DNA from: Corynebacterium glyciniphilum AJ 3170 | Lineage (GTDB): Bacteria; Actinomycetota; Actinomycetes; Mycobacteriales; Mycobacteriaceae | Direction: 5' to 3' | Length of the DNA stretch: 64,000 nt | Assembly (NCBI RefSeq): GCF_007673095.1 | Contig: NZ_VDYZ01000002.1 | Span: 124,001-188,000 of the forward strand | Shown: piece after piece, positions 36,639-45,319 of the stretch | How positions within the stretch are numbered: position 1 is the stretch's first letter | Layout: every line of letters begins with the position of its first letter | Made by a program: the position numbers and the translations under genes | Notes under the pieces: model-generated | The model's database searches: none | What the model was told of the DNA's origin: nothing | Seen by the model: only the letters and a program-made list of their open reading frames with translations

Positions 36639-38750
36639 ATGACGCACACAGAACAGGGCGCCGCGCAGACCCCCACAATCACGACGGTCCTCGTCGCCAA
36701 CCGCGGCGAAATCGCGCGACGCGTATTCACCACCGCCCGACACCGCGGGCTCTCCACCGTCGCCGTGTACTCCGACGCGGACCAGAACGAACCGTTCGCA
36801 CGGGAGGCCGACGCCGCCGTCCGGCTCCCCGGCAACGCCCCCGGGGAGACCTACCTCAACGCCGATGCCGTCCTCGACGCCGCCCGGCGTGCCGGTGCCG
36901 ATGCGATCCACCCCGGCTACGGATTCCTCTCCGAGAACGCGGGTTTCGCCCGCGCGGTCATCGACGCCGGGCTGGTCTGGATCGGACCGTCCCCGGAGGC
37001 GATCGACGCCATGGGCTCCAAGACGGAGGCCAAGAAGCTCATGGAGGCCGCCGGGGTCCCGGTACTGACCAACCTGGACACCGCCGAGATCACCGAGGAG
37101 ATGCTTCCTGTCCTGGTCAAGGCCTCCGCCGGCGGCGGCGGACGCGGCATGCGGGTGGTCCGCACGCTGGACGAGCTGGAGTCGGAGACCTCCGCCGCCG
37201 TCCGTGAGGCCGAGAGCGCCTTCGGTGACGGCACCGTGTTCATCGAGCGCTACATCGAGTCCGGCCGCCATATCGAGGTCCAGCTCATGGCGGACAACCA
37301 CGGCGGAGTGTGGGCGGTGGGCGAGCGTGAGTGCTCGATCCAGCGCCGCCACCAGAAGGTGATCGAGGAAGCGCCGTCGCCGCTGGTCGAGCGTGTCGAC
37401 GGGATGCGTGACCGTCTCTTCGAGGCCGCCCGGGCGGCAGCCCACGCCATCGGCTACAGCGGTGCCGGCACCGTGGAGTTCCTGGCGAATGACAAGGGCG
37501 AGTTCTTCTTCCTGGAGGTCAACACCCGGTTGCAGGTCGAGCACCCGGTCACCGAGGCGACCACCGGCCTCGACCTCGTCGGTCTGCAGTTCGACGTGGC
37601 CGCCGGGTTCCACCTGCCCTCGGAGAACCCTCCCGCCCTCGACGGGTGGGCCGTCGAAGCCCGTGTCTACGCCGAGGACCCCCGCCATGATTACCGGCCG
37701 ATGTCCGGCGAGGTGCTCCGCTTCGACTTCGATGACGTCGTGTCGTCCTTCACCGGCCCGCACGTGCCCGGGATCCGGCTCGACGCCGGGCCGGAGACAG
37801 CCCCGGGGCGTCCCGCCGTGGTGGGCGTGAACTACGACGCGATGCTCGCCAAGGTCATCTCCTGGGCCCCGACCCGCGCGGAGGCCGTCGGACGGCTCAG
37901 CGGGGCGCTGCGTCGGGCCCGTGTCCACGGACTCGGCACCAACCGTGACCAGCTGGTCCGCATTCTGGATGACGCGGACTTCCGCGCCGGTGACATCAAC
38001 ACGGCCTTCCTGGAGAGCACCCACACCGAGGTCTCGACGGTCCCGCTGGCCGACGATGACACGGTGTCGGTGTCCGCCTTCGCCGCGGCCGTCGTCGCCG
38101 AGGCCGACGCGACCTCGACCCGGCCGACCCGGCATGTCCGTGCCGGCTTCCGGCTCTTCGGCGACGCCCGCACCACCCACCGGTACACCGTCGGGCAGGG
38201 TTCCGGGGACGCGGAGAACGGTGTCGACGTGGACGTCGTCCGCTCCTCGCGATCCTCCGGCGGCGAGTCCGTCACCCTCGGCAGCGACCGGAACGTCCGG
38301 CTGGTGGCCGTCACACCACCTGACGGTGTCAACCGCGACACCGGTACACCGGCCACCGTGATCCTCGAGGTGGACGGCATCCGACGTACCCTGACCGTCC
38401 ACCGCTACCCCGGTGGCGGTGTCGGGGTCGACTCCGCTCTCGGCCCGGTCATGCTCACCGAACGCCCCCGGTACGACGACCCCTCCGACATCGTCGCCGA
38501 GGGAGCCCTGGTCGCCCCCATGCCCGGGACGGTAACCAGTGTCTCCGTCACCGTCGGCGACGAGGTCACCACCGGTCAGAAGCTCATGACCATTGAGGCG
38601 ATGAAGATGGAGCACACCATCTCGGCCACCACTGACGGCACGGTCAGTTCACTCGCCGCCGCCACCGGGGACCACATCGAGACCGGCACCCTGCTGGCGG
38701 TCATCGATTCCCCCGACGCATCAGACACCGACAACCAGACCGACAACTAA
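36639..38750 (+). CDS. Acyl-CoA carboxylase, biotin carboxylase/BCCP (alpha) subunit
   Basis: A 703-residue alpha subunit. It has a biotin carboxylase domain (VLVANRGEIARRVFTTARHRGL, HPGYGFLSENAGFARA, ATP-grasp KASAGGGGRGMRVV, EVNTRLQVEHPVTE) and a C-terminal biotinyl domain with the modified Lys in TIEAMKMEHTI near residue 660. It carboxylates its own biotin with bicarbonate and ATP, and the beta subunit uses it. ATG 36639 follows AAGGA; ATG 36627 is the alternative. Confidence 0.95.
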   Translation: MTHTEQGAAQTPTITTVLVANRGEIARRVFTTARHRGLSTVAVYSDADQNEPFAREADAAVRLPGNAPGETYLNADAVLDAARRAGADAIHPGYGFLSENAGFARAVIDAGLVWIGPSPEAIDAMGSKTEAKKLMEAAGVPVLTNLDTAEITEEMLPVLVKASAGGGGRGMRVVRTLDELESETSAAVREAESAFGDGTVFIERYIESGRHIEVQLMADNHGGVWAVGERECSIQRRHQKVIEEAPSPLVERVDGMRDRLFEAARAAAHAIGYSGAGTVEFLANDKGEFFFLEVNTRLQVEHPVTEATTGLDLVGLQFDVAAGFHLPSENPPALDGWAVEARVYAEDPRHDYRPMSGEVLRFDFDDVVSSFTGPHVPGIRLDAGPETAPGRPAVVGVNYDAMLAKVISWAPTRAEAVGRLSGALRRARVHGLGTNRDQLVRILDDADFRAGDINTAFLESTHTEVSTVPLADDDTVSVSAFAAAVVAEADATSTRPTRHVRAGFRLFGDARTTHRYTVGQGSGDAENGVDVDVVRSSRSSGGESVTLGSDRNVRLVAVTPPDGVNRDTGTPATVILEVDGIRRTLTVHRYPGGGVGVDSALGPVMLTERPRYDDPSDIVAEGALVAPMPGTVTSVSVTVGDEVTTGQKLMTIEAMKMEHTISATTDGTVSSLAAATGDHIETGTLLAVIDSPDASDTDNQTDN

Positions 38751-38777
38751 CCCGCTCAACCACCAAGGAGAAAAACC

Positions 38778-39956
38778 ATGTCACAGCCCCAGGTCAGCAT
38801 GCCGCTCAACGACACCCCGGAGCAGGAGGAACTACGCAAGACCGTCCGTGCACTCGCCGAAAAGTACGGCTACAAGTACATGGTCGAGAAGGCCGACGCC
38901 GACGAGTACCCCACCGAACTGTGGAAGGAAGCCGGCGAACTCGGCTTCGTCGGGGTGAACCTTCCCGAGGAGTACGGCGGCGGCGGTGCGGGGCTCCTCG
39001 AGCTCTCCATCGTCCAGGAGGAACTGTCCTCCCAGGGATGCGGCCTTCTGATGCTCGTCGTGTCCCCGGCGATCTGCGGTTCCATCATCGCCGCCTTCGG
39101 CACCCCCGACCAGAAACAGCGCTGGCTGCCCGGTATCGCCTCCGGTGAATTCATCAGCGCTTTCGGCATCACCGAGGCCGACGCCGGCACCAACAGCCAC
39201 AACATCACCACCACGGCGAAGAAGGACGGTGACGAGTGGGTCCTCAACGGCCAGAAGACCTTCATCTCCGGCGTCGACCAGGCCGACGCCGTCCTCATCG
39301 TCGCCCGCGCCCACGACGAGCGCACCGGCAAGCTGAAGCCGGCGCTGTTCATGGTGCCCACCGACTCCGAAGGATTCTCGAAGTCCCTCATCCCCACCGA
39401 GGTCATGCTGCCGGAATCCCAGTACACGCTGTTCCTGGACGATGTCCGCCTCAAGGACGAGGACCTCGTCGGTGACATGGACGCCGGTATCTTCCAGCTC
39501 TTCGTCGGCCTCAACCCCGAGCGCATCATCGCCACCGCGATGGCGACCGGCATGGCCCGCTACGCTCTCGACACCGCCGTGAAGTACGCCAACGAGCGGG
39601 TCGTCTGGAAGACCCCCATCGGCGCCCACCAGGGACTGTCCCACCCCCTGGCGCAGTGCCGGATCGAACTCGAGCAGGCCCGCCTGATGTGCCGCAATGC
39701 CGCAGCACGCTTCGACCAGGGGGACCTCGACGGTGCCGCGACCGCGGCGAACATGGCCAAGTACGCCGCCGGCGAAGTCTCCGCCCGGTCGATCGACCAG
39801 GCCGTCCAGACTCTCGGCGGCAACGGGCTCACCGCCGAATACGGACTGGCACGCATGTACGCCGCATCACGACTGCCCCGCATCGCCCCGGTCAGCCGCG
39901 AGATGCTGCTGAACTACGTCGCCCAGACCGTCATGGGCCTGCCCAAGAGCTACTGA
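38778..39956 (+). CDS. Acyl-CoA dehydrogenase
   Basis: A 392-residue flavoprotein introducing a 2,3-double bond into an acyl-CoA. It has the N-terminal helical domain, the FAD-contact segment FGITEADAGTNSHN, VLNGQKTFISGVDQADAVLI, and a C-terminal domain with QTLGGNGLTAEYGLARMYAASR. The usual EGT near the C-terminus is replaced by APVSREML, so the catalytic base must be elsewhere or use another residue. AAGGAG lies 9 bases before the ATG. It sits between the carboxylase and the hydratase, as in leucine/isovalerate-type pathways. Confidence 0.93.
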   Translation: MSQPQVSMPLNDTPEQEELRKTVRALAEKYGYKYMVEKADADEYPTELWKEAGELGFVGVNLPEEYGGGGAGLLELSIVQEELSSQGCGLLMLVVSPAICGSIIAAFGTPDQKQRWLPGIASGEFISAFGITEADAGTNSHNITTTAKKDGDEWVLNGQKTFISGVDQADAVLIVARAHDERTGKLKPALFMVPTDSEGFSKSLIPTEVMLPESQYTLFLDDVRLKDEDLVGDMDAGIFQLFVGLNPERIIATAMATGMARYALDTAVKYANERVVWKTPIGAHQGLSHPLAQCRIELEQARLMCRNAAARFDQGDLDGAATAANMAKYAAGEVSARSIDQAVQTLGGNGLTAEYGLARMYAASRLPRIAPVSREMLLNYVAQTVMGLPKSY

Positions 39957-39982
39957 CCGGCCCACCCCACCAGGAGTAGAAC

Positions 39983-40732
39983 ATGGCCATCACCACCGCC
40001 ACCGAGAACAGCACGGCGCGGATCACCATCGACGCCCCGGACCGCCGGAACGCCCTGTCACCGACACTGATCCGGGACCTCACCGACGCCCTGGAGGCTG
40101 CCGCGCAGGATGAGGCCGTCCGCAGCGTGATCCTGGACCACACCGGATCGACCTTCTGTTCCGGAGCCGACCTCGCGGCCGTGGGCGACACCCCACCCGA
40201 GCAGGTCACCGCCAGTTTCATCACTGTGCTACGTACCATCGTCGAGTTGCCGAAACCAGTCACCGCCGTCGTCGACGGCAATGTGCGGGCCGGAGGAATG
40301 GGCCTGGCCGCCGCCTGTGACATGGTGTTCGCGTCCCCGGACTCGTCCTTTGCGACGACGGAGACCAGGATCGGTGTGGCTCCGGCGATGATCGCCCTCA
40401 CCGTCCTGCCCCGGCTCACCTCCCGTGCCGCATCCCGTTTCCTTCTCACCGGTGAACGTTTCGACGCCGAGACCGCAGAGCGCCACGGACTGGTCACCGC
40501 TGTCGTCGAGGATCCCCACCGACAGGCACGCGACACCGCAGACAACCTGCTGCGCTGTTCACCCCAGGGACTGCGCGAAACCAAGATGATCCTCAACCAG
40601 GCCGTCATCGCCGGTTTCGACACCGGGGCCGACGCCCTGGCCGCGAAGTCCGCTGAACTGTTCGCCACTCCGGAGGCGCTGGAGGGCATCACCGCCTTCC
40701 TCCAGAAGCGTCCGCCGAACTGGGCTGCGTGA
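39983..40732 (+). CDS. Enoyl-CoA hydratase/isomerase, LiuC/AtuE-like
   Basis: A 249-residue crotonase-fold protein: the oxyanion-hole segments STFCSGADLAAVG and RAGGMGLAAACDMVFA. The first catalytic Glu of classical hydratases is Gly here (GGMGLAAACD), and the second is kept in FATTETRIGVAPAMIA. That combination (RIG-APA and a lone second Glu) resembles methylglutaconyl/isohexenylglutaconyl-CoA hydratases (LiuC, AtuE). It fits hydration of the carboxylase product. AGGAG lies before the ATG. Confidence 0.9.
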   Translation: MAITTATENSTARITIDAPDRRNALSPTLIRDLTDALEAAAQDEAVRSVILDHTGSTFCSGADLAAVGDTPPEQVTASFITVLRTIVELPKPVTAVVDGNVRAGGMGLAAACDMVFASPDSSFATTETRIGVAPAMIALTVLPRLTSRAASRFLLTGERFDAETAERHGLVTAVVEDPHRQARDTADNLLRCSPQGLRETKMILNQAVIAGFDTGADALAAKSAELFATPEALEGITAFLQKRPPNWAA

Positions 40733-40748
40733 CACCGACCGCGCCATC

Positions 40749-40767
40749 ACACCAGGACACCAGGTGT
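40749..40767. promoter_or_regulatory. Repeat and palindrome upstream of the tetR gene
   Basis: ACACCAGG occurs twice in tandem (40749-40756, 40757-40764) and the second copy begins the perfect palindrome ACACCAGGTGT (40757-40767). A TACAGT -10-like sequence follows. TetR-family proteins often bind such inverted repeats in their own promoter. Confidence 0.35.
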
Positions 40768-40806
40768 TACAGTGACTGACGATCGACCGAGGAGCCCGGA
40801 GGACAC

Positions 40807-41412
40807 ATGTCGAGCAGAGTAGCCCAGCAGGAGCGCAGCAAGGTGACCAGACGTCGCCTGCTGGAGGCTGCTCTGGCGACGCTGTCCGACCAGGGCTTCC
40901 CGGCAACAACCGTCAGCGCCGTCGCCGCCCGCGCCGGAGTCTCCCGGGGAGCTGCCCAGCACCACTTCCCCACCCGGGATTCGCTGGTCGAGGCAGCCCT
41001 CGAGGAGTTCTTCTCGGAACGCACCCAGAAACTCCGGACGAGTGTGGCCAACCTGTCCACCGGCACCAACGGCGCCCCGGTGGATGAGGTCCTCGAACTC
41101 GTCTTCGGCTTCTTCAGCAACCGCCCGTTCCACGCGGCCCTCCACATCTGGGCCGCCGCAAGCACGGACGCCAGCCTCCGCGAGATGATCGTTCCCGCCG
41201 AGGCCAGGTACGGGCGTGAGGTCTACCAGCTCACGGCCCTGGCGCTGAACGCCGACCTGTCCGACCAGCACACCCGTCGGCTCCTGGGCCTGACCCTGGA
41301 CGTCGCCCGCGGGCTCGGGCTCGGCTCGGTCCTCGTGGACACCCGCGAACACCAGCGCCACGCGCTGGAAACATGGTCGGCCATTCTGGCCGACATCAAG
41401 CGCAACGACTGA
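40807..41412 (+). CDS. TetR family transcriptional regulator
   Basis: A 201-residue regulator with an N-terminal TetR helix-turn-helix (RRRLLEAALATLSDQGFPATTVSAVAARAGVSRGAAQHHFPTRDSLVEAAL) and a helical ligand-binding domain. It lies inside the catabolic cluster between hydratase and acyl-CoA synthetases and probably represses it until an acyl-CoA binds; that is inferred from position. GGAGG lies 5 bases before ATG 40807. Confidence 0.92.
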   Translation: MSSRVAQQERSKVTRRRLLEAALATLSDQGFPATTVSAVAARAGVSRGAAQHHFPTRDSLVEAALEEFFSERTQKLRTSVANLSTGTNGAPVDEVLELVFGFFSNRPFHAALHIWAAASTDASLREMIVPAEARYGREVYQLTALALNADLSDQHTRRLLGLTLDVARGLGLGSVLVDTREHQRHALETWSAILADIKRND

Positions 41413-41520
41413 CCACCTCCCCGACCTCCCTGTCACCACATACCACGGGACACGTCTCTCTCCACATGCTTAGCTTCCGAGACAATAGCGTCAACTGAGA
41501 GGTTCCCCGGAGGACCATCC

Positions 41521-43458
41521 ATGACCAGCTTCACCCCCGATACCAGCGATACCAGCGACGCCACCGACATCACCGTCCGGACTGTCGGCCACATGCTGCG
41601 CCGACGGGTCGAATCGACTCCGCACCGGCGGGCATTCACCTATCCCGACACCACCTCGAGCGGCAGGGACTGGGCGGTCGCCACCTGGTCACAGGTCGGT
41701 TCCGACACCGACGAGGTCGCAGCCGGGCTCATCTCCCTGGGAGTCGCCCCGGGCCAGCGTGTCGCTATCGCGAGTTCCACCCGTTACGAATGGGTCACCG
41801 CAACCTACGCCACGATGAGTGCCGGCGCGGCGACCGTCGCCGTCTACCCCACCACCGTCACAGCGGACGTCCGCCACATCATCGGGGACTCCGGCGCCCG
41901 GGTCGTCTTCGCCGAGGACGCCGAACAACTGGCTAAACTGGCCGTCCTGCGTGACCAGCTCCCGGACGTGCACACCGTCGTCGTCTTCGACAATGACCTG
42001 CCCGATCGTCCCGACGGCTGGGTCGTCACCCTCGACGAGCTGAGGCAGAGCGGGCGCGACTACCTCGACAGGCACCCCGGTGCCGTCGCCGCACGCACCG
42101 ACGGTACCGGGCCCGACGATCTCGCCACCCTGATCTACACCTCCGGGACCACCGGGCGCCCCAAAGGAGTACTGCTCCCACACCGGGTGTGGGTCTCCCA
42201 GGTCCACGCCATCGCCGAGACCGTCCGTTCCGAGCCTGCGCCCGGCGATACCGGCGATACCGGCGAGGCCGTGCTGCTGGACATCGACGACAAGCAGTTC
42301 CTCTGGCTGCCGCTGGCACATGTCATGGGGAAGCTGATGGTCCTGCTGCCCCTCCACATCGGATTCGAGACCACCATCGACGGCCGGATCGACAGGATCG
42401 TCGACAACATCGGGAGATCACGTCCGACCTTCATGGCGTCGGTGCCACGCATCTTCGAGAAGGCCTACACCGGCATCGCCACGATGATGGCCGAGGAGCC
42501 CGGCCCCTGGCGTATCAGGGAGAGGCTGTTCCACTGGGCCAGCCGGGTCGGGGTCCGGGTCTTCGACGCCGAACACGGTCACGGTACCGCCACCCGGTGG
42601 GACCGTATCCAGGCGCGCCTCGCCGACCGGCTGGTGTTCTCGACCGTGCGTCAGCGTTTCGGGGGACGGATCCGCTACTTCATCTCCGGATCCGCCGCCC
42701 TCAACACCGACGTCGCCCGCTGGTTCGGCGCCGCCGGGCTCCCCGTCCTGGAGGGGTACGGCATGACCGAAAGCAACGTCGCGACACTGGGTCTACCGTC
42801 GACCTACCGGGCCGGTACCGTCGGCGAACCGCTCCACGGCTTCAAGGTCCGCATCGCCGACGACGGTGAGGTCCTCGTCCACGGCCCCGGGGTCATGGCC
42901 GGATACCACGACAACCCGGAGGAGACCGCGCAGGCACTCACCGAGGACGGCTGGCTGCACACCGGGGACATCGGCGAACTCGACGAGCAGGGACGCCTGC
43001 GCATCACCGACCGCAAGAAGGAACTGTTCAAGACCTCCAACGGCAAGTACGTGGCACCGGCGCTGATGGAGGCCCGGTTCAAAGGCCTCTGTCCGGTGGC
43101 GTCACAGATCGTGGTCATCGGTGAGTGTCGCCCGTACGTCGGTGCGCTGATCGCACTGGACGAAGCTGCCGTGACCGCCTGGGCGCGTCGGGAGAACCTA
43201 CCCGGTGACTACGGGGAAATCACCGCCGACCCCCGGACACACACCATGGTCCAGAGCTTCGTCGACGAGCTCAACAGCACCCTCAACCCGTGGGAGCAGG
43301 TCAAGACCTTCCGCATCCTCGACCGGGAACTTTCCGTCGACGAGCAGGAGCTCACCCCGTCGCTGAAACTCCGGCGGCGCCCCGTGGCCGACCACTTCGC
43401 CTCCGACATCGCCTCGCTGTACCCCACCGCCCAAGGAGAACACCATGACCACCGCTGA
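41521..43458 (+). CDS. Long-chain acyl-CoA synthetase-like AMP-binding protein (copy 1)
   Basis: A 645-residue ANL-superfamily ligase, FadD15-like. The P-loop LIYTSGTTGRPKGVLLPHR, the A5 motif EGYGMTESN, the adenylate motif DGWLHTGDIGELDEQGRLRITDRKKELFK, and the C-terminal Lys-containing LKLRRRPVADHF are present. It activates a fatty or terpenoid acid as an acyl-AMP and transfers it to CoA. A GGAGG is found 8 bases upstream. Its end overlaps copy 2 by 14 bases. Confidence 0.93.
   Translation: MTSFTPDTSDTSDATDITVRTVGHMLRRRVESTPHRRAFTYPDTTSSGRDWAVATWSQVGSDTDEVAAGLISLGVAPGQRVAIASSTRYEWVTATYATMSAGAATVAVYPTTVTADVRHIIGDSGARVVFAEDAEQLAKLAVLRDQLPDVHTVVVFDNDLPDRPDGWVVTLDELRQSGRDYLDRHPGAVAARTDGTGPDDLATLIYTSGTTGRPKGVLLPHRVWVSQVHAIAETVRSEPAPGDTGDTGEAVLLDIDDKQFLWLPLAHVMGKLMVLLPLHIGFETTIDGRIDRIVDNIGRSRPTFMASVPRIFEKAYTGIATMMAEEPGPWRIRERLFHWASRVGVRVFDAEHGHGTATRWDRIQARLADRLVFSTVRQRFGGRIRYFISGSAALNTDVARWFGAAGLPVLEGYGMTESNVATLGLPSTYRAGTVGEPLHGFKVRIADDGEVLVHGPGVMAGYHDNPEETAQALTEDGWLHTGDIGELDEQGRLRITDRKKELFKTSNGKYVAPALMEARFKGLCPVASQIVVIGECRPYVGALIALDEAAVTAWARRENLPGDYGEITADPRTHTMVQSFVDELNSTLNPWEQVKTFRILDRELSVDEQELTPSLKLRRRPVADHFASDIASLYPTAQGEHHDHR
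43003..43064 (+). repeat. 62-bp exact repeat shared by the two acyl-CoA synthetase genes (copy 1)
   Basis: The same 62 bases recur at 44894-44955, 1891 bases apart and in the same frame, encoding the conserved core around ITDRKKELFKT. Exact nucleotide identity exceeds what protein conservation needs at third codon positions. Confidence 0.9.
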
Positions 43459-45319
43459 CGTCACCACCTTCGATCCCCCGGTCCGCTCCACCGGACACAT
43501 GCTGCGCAAACGCATCGCCGAGACCCCGGACCGCCGCGCCTACAGTTACCCCGTCACAGACGGCACAGACGAAACCTGGACCACGTTGACATGGGGCGAG
43601 GTCGGCACCCAGGCCGCCGAGGTCGGTGCCGGCCTGATCTCCCTGGGTGTCCGGGCCGAGCAGCGCGTCGCCATCGCCAGCACCACCCGCTACGAGTGGG
43701 CTCTGGCTGACTACGGCATCGTCTTCGCCGCCGCCGCCACTGTGACCGTCTTCCCCACCACGCTCGCCGAAGACGTCCGCTTCATCCTCGATGACTCAGA
43801 CAGCACCGTCGTCTTCGTCGAGGACGCCGACCAACTGGCCAAGATCACCGGTCTCCGCCCGGAACTGCCGAAAATCCACACAGTGGTCGTCCTCGACGAT
43901 GCAGTCCCCGACGACGCTGACCCCGGGTGGGTGATCAGCATGGATGACCTGCGACGTCGTGGCAGGGAACGACTCGGCTCACATCCCGGCGAGATCGACG
44001 CGCGCATCGACAACACCGACCTCGACGACCTCGCCACCCTGATCTACACCTCCGGAACCACCGGACGCCCCAAAGGAGTACTTCTCCCCCACCGTGTCCT
44101 GGTTTTCGAGGTCCTGGCCATGGAGGGCACGATGCGCCGGACGTCCCCAGAGGACACGCTGACCATCGACGACAAGCAGTTTCTGTGGCTCCCCCTGTCG
44201 CACGTGATGGGGAAACTGCTGCTGATGATGCCGGTCCACCTCGGCTTCGAGACCGCCATTGACGGCCGCGTCGACCGCATCGTGTCCAACCTCCCTGTCG
44301 TCCGGCCCACCTTCATGGGGTCCGCGCCGCGGATATTCGAGAAAGCCTACAACGGCATCGTCACCATGATGGCCGATGACCCCGGTCCCCTGCGCATCCG
44401 GGAGAGAATGTTCCGATGGGCCAGCCGCGTGGGAGTGAAGGTCTTCGACGCCGACCACGGTGACGGCAGCACCACGGCGACCCGGTGGGACCGCATCCAG
44501 GCCCGTCTCGCCGACCGGCTGGTCTTCTCCACGGTCCGGGAACGTTTCGGAGGGCGGATCCGCTACTTCATCTCCGGGTCTGCCGCCCTCAACACCGACA
44601 TCTCACGGTGGTTCGGGGCCGCCGGAATGATCATCCTGGAGGCCTACGGGATGACCGAGTCCGGCGGCGGATCCTGCCTGGGCATGCCGAACGCCTACCG
44701 TACCGGCAGGATCGGACGTCCCCTGGACGGCGTGGAACTACGTATCGCCGAGGACGGCGAGATCCTCTTCCGCTGCGCCGGGGTGATGGACGGGTACCAC
44801 AACAATCCGGAGGCAACCGCCGAGGCACTGTCCGAGGACGGCTGGATGCACACCGGGGACATCGGGGACATGGACGAGGACGGATTCGTGCGGATCACCG
44901 ACCGCAAGAAGGAACTGTTCAAGACCTCCAACGGCAAGTACGTGGCACCGGCGCTCATAGAGGCGGAATTCAAGGGGTTGTGTCCGGTCGCCTCGAACCT
45001 GGTTGTCATCGGCGAAGGACGTCCCTACGTGAGCGCGCTGGTGGCACTGGACGAGGATGCGTTGCTGGCGTGGGCCGGGCGTACCGGCGTTGACGGCGAC
45101 TACGCCCGCGTCGCCGCAGATCCCCGGACGAGGACACTGGTACAGGGCTACATCGATGAGCTGAATTCTTCGCTGAACCGGTGGGAACAGGTCAAACGGT
45201 TCCAGATCCTCCCCCGTGACCTCACTGTCGAGAACGCGGAGCTGACTCCGTCGCTCAAACTACGCCGCAAACCCGTGGCCGCGAACTTCGCGGACCAGGT
45301 GGAGGCGAACTACCCCTGA
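43445..45319 (+). CDS. Long-chain acyl-CoA synthetase-like AMP-binding protein (copy 2)
   Basis: A 624-residue paralogue of copy 1 with the same motifs (LIYTSGTTGRPKGVLLPHR, EAYGMTESGGGS, HTGDIGDMDEDGFVRITDRKKELFK). The two genes share a 62-base identical stretch around the ITDRKKELFKTSNGKYVAPAL coding region. The start overlaps copy 1 (AAGGAG six bases upstream of ATG). Its stop overlaps tail-to-tail with the DeoC homologue by 10 bases. Different chain-length specificity from copy 1 is plausible. Confidence 0.93.
   Translation: MTTADVTTFDPPVRSTGHMLRKRIAETPDRRAYSYPVTDGTDETWTTLTWGEVGTQAAEVGAGLISLGVRAEQRVAIASTTRYEWALADYGIVFAAAATVTVFPTTLAEDVRFILDDSDSTVVFVEDADQLAKITGLRPELPKIHTVVVLDDAVPDDADPGWVISMDDLRRRGRERLGSHPGEIDARIDNTDLDDLATLIYTSGTTGRPKGVLLPHRVLVFEVLAMEGTMRRTSPEDTLTIDDKQFLWLPLSHVMGKLLLMMPVHLGFETAIDGRVDRIVSNLPVVRPTFMGSAPRIFEKAYNGIVTMMADDPGPLRIRERMFRWASRVGVKVFDADHGDGSTTATRWDRIQARLADRLVFSTVRERFGGRIRYFISGSAALNTDISRWFGAAGMIILEAYGMTESGGGSCLGMPNAYRTGRIGRPLDGVELRIAEDGEILFRCAGVMDGYHNNPEATAEALSEDGWMHTGDIGDMDEDGFVRITDRKKELFKTSNGKYVAPALIEAEFKGLCPVASNLVVIGEGRPYVSALVALDEDALLAWAGRTGVDGDYARVAADPRTRTLVQGYIDELNSSLNRWEQVKRFQILPRDLTVENAELTPSLKLRRKPVAANFADQVEANYP
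44894..44955 (+). repeat. 62-bp exact repeat (copy 2)
   Basis: Identical to 43003-43064; indicates recent duplication or gene conversion and a possible site for recombination between the tandem genes. Confidence 0.9.

Noticed and set aside
36495..38615. Minus-strand frame of 706 codons opposite the carboxylase alpha gene
   Set aside because: Mirror of a strongly supported biotin carboxylase; His/Gly/Asp-rich shadow translation without motifs.
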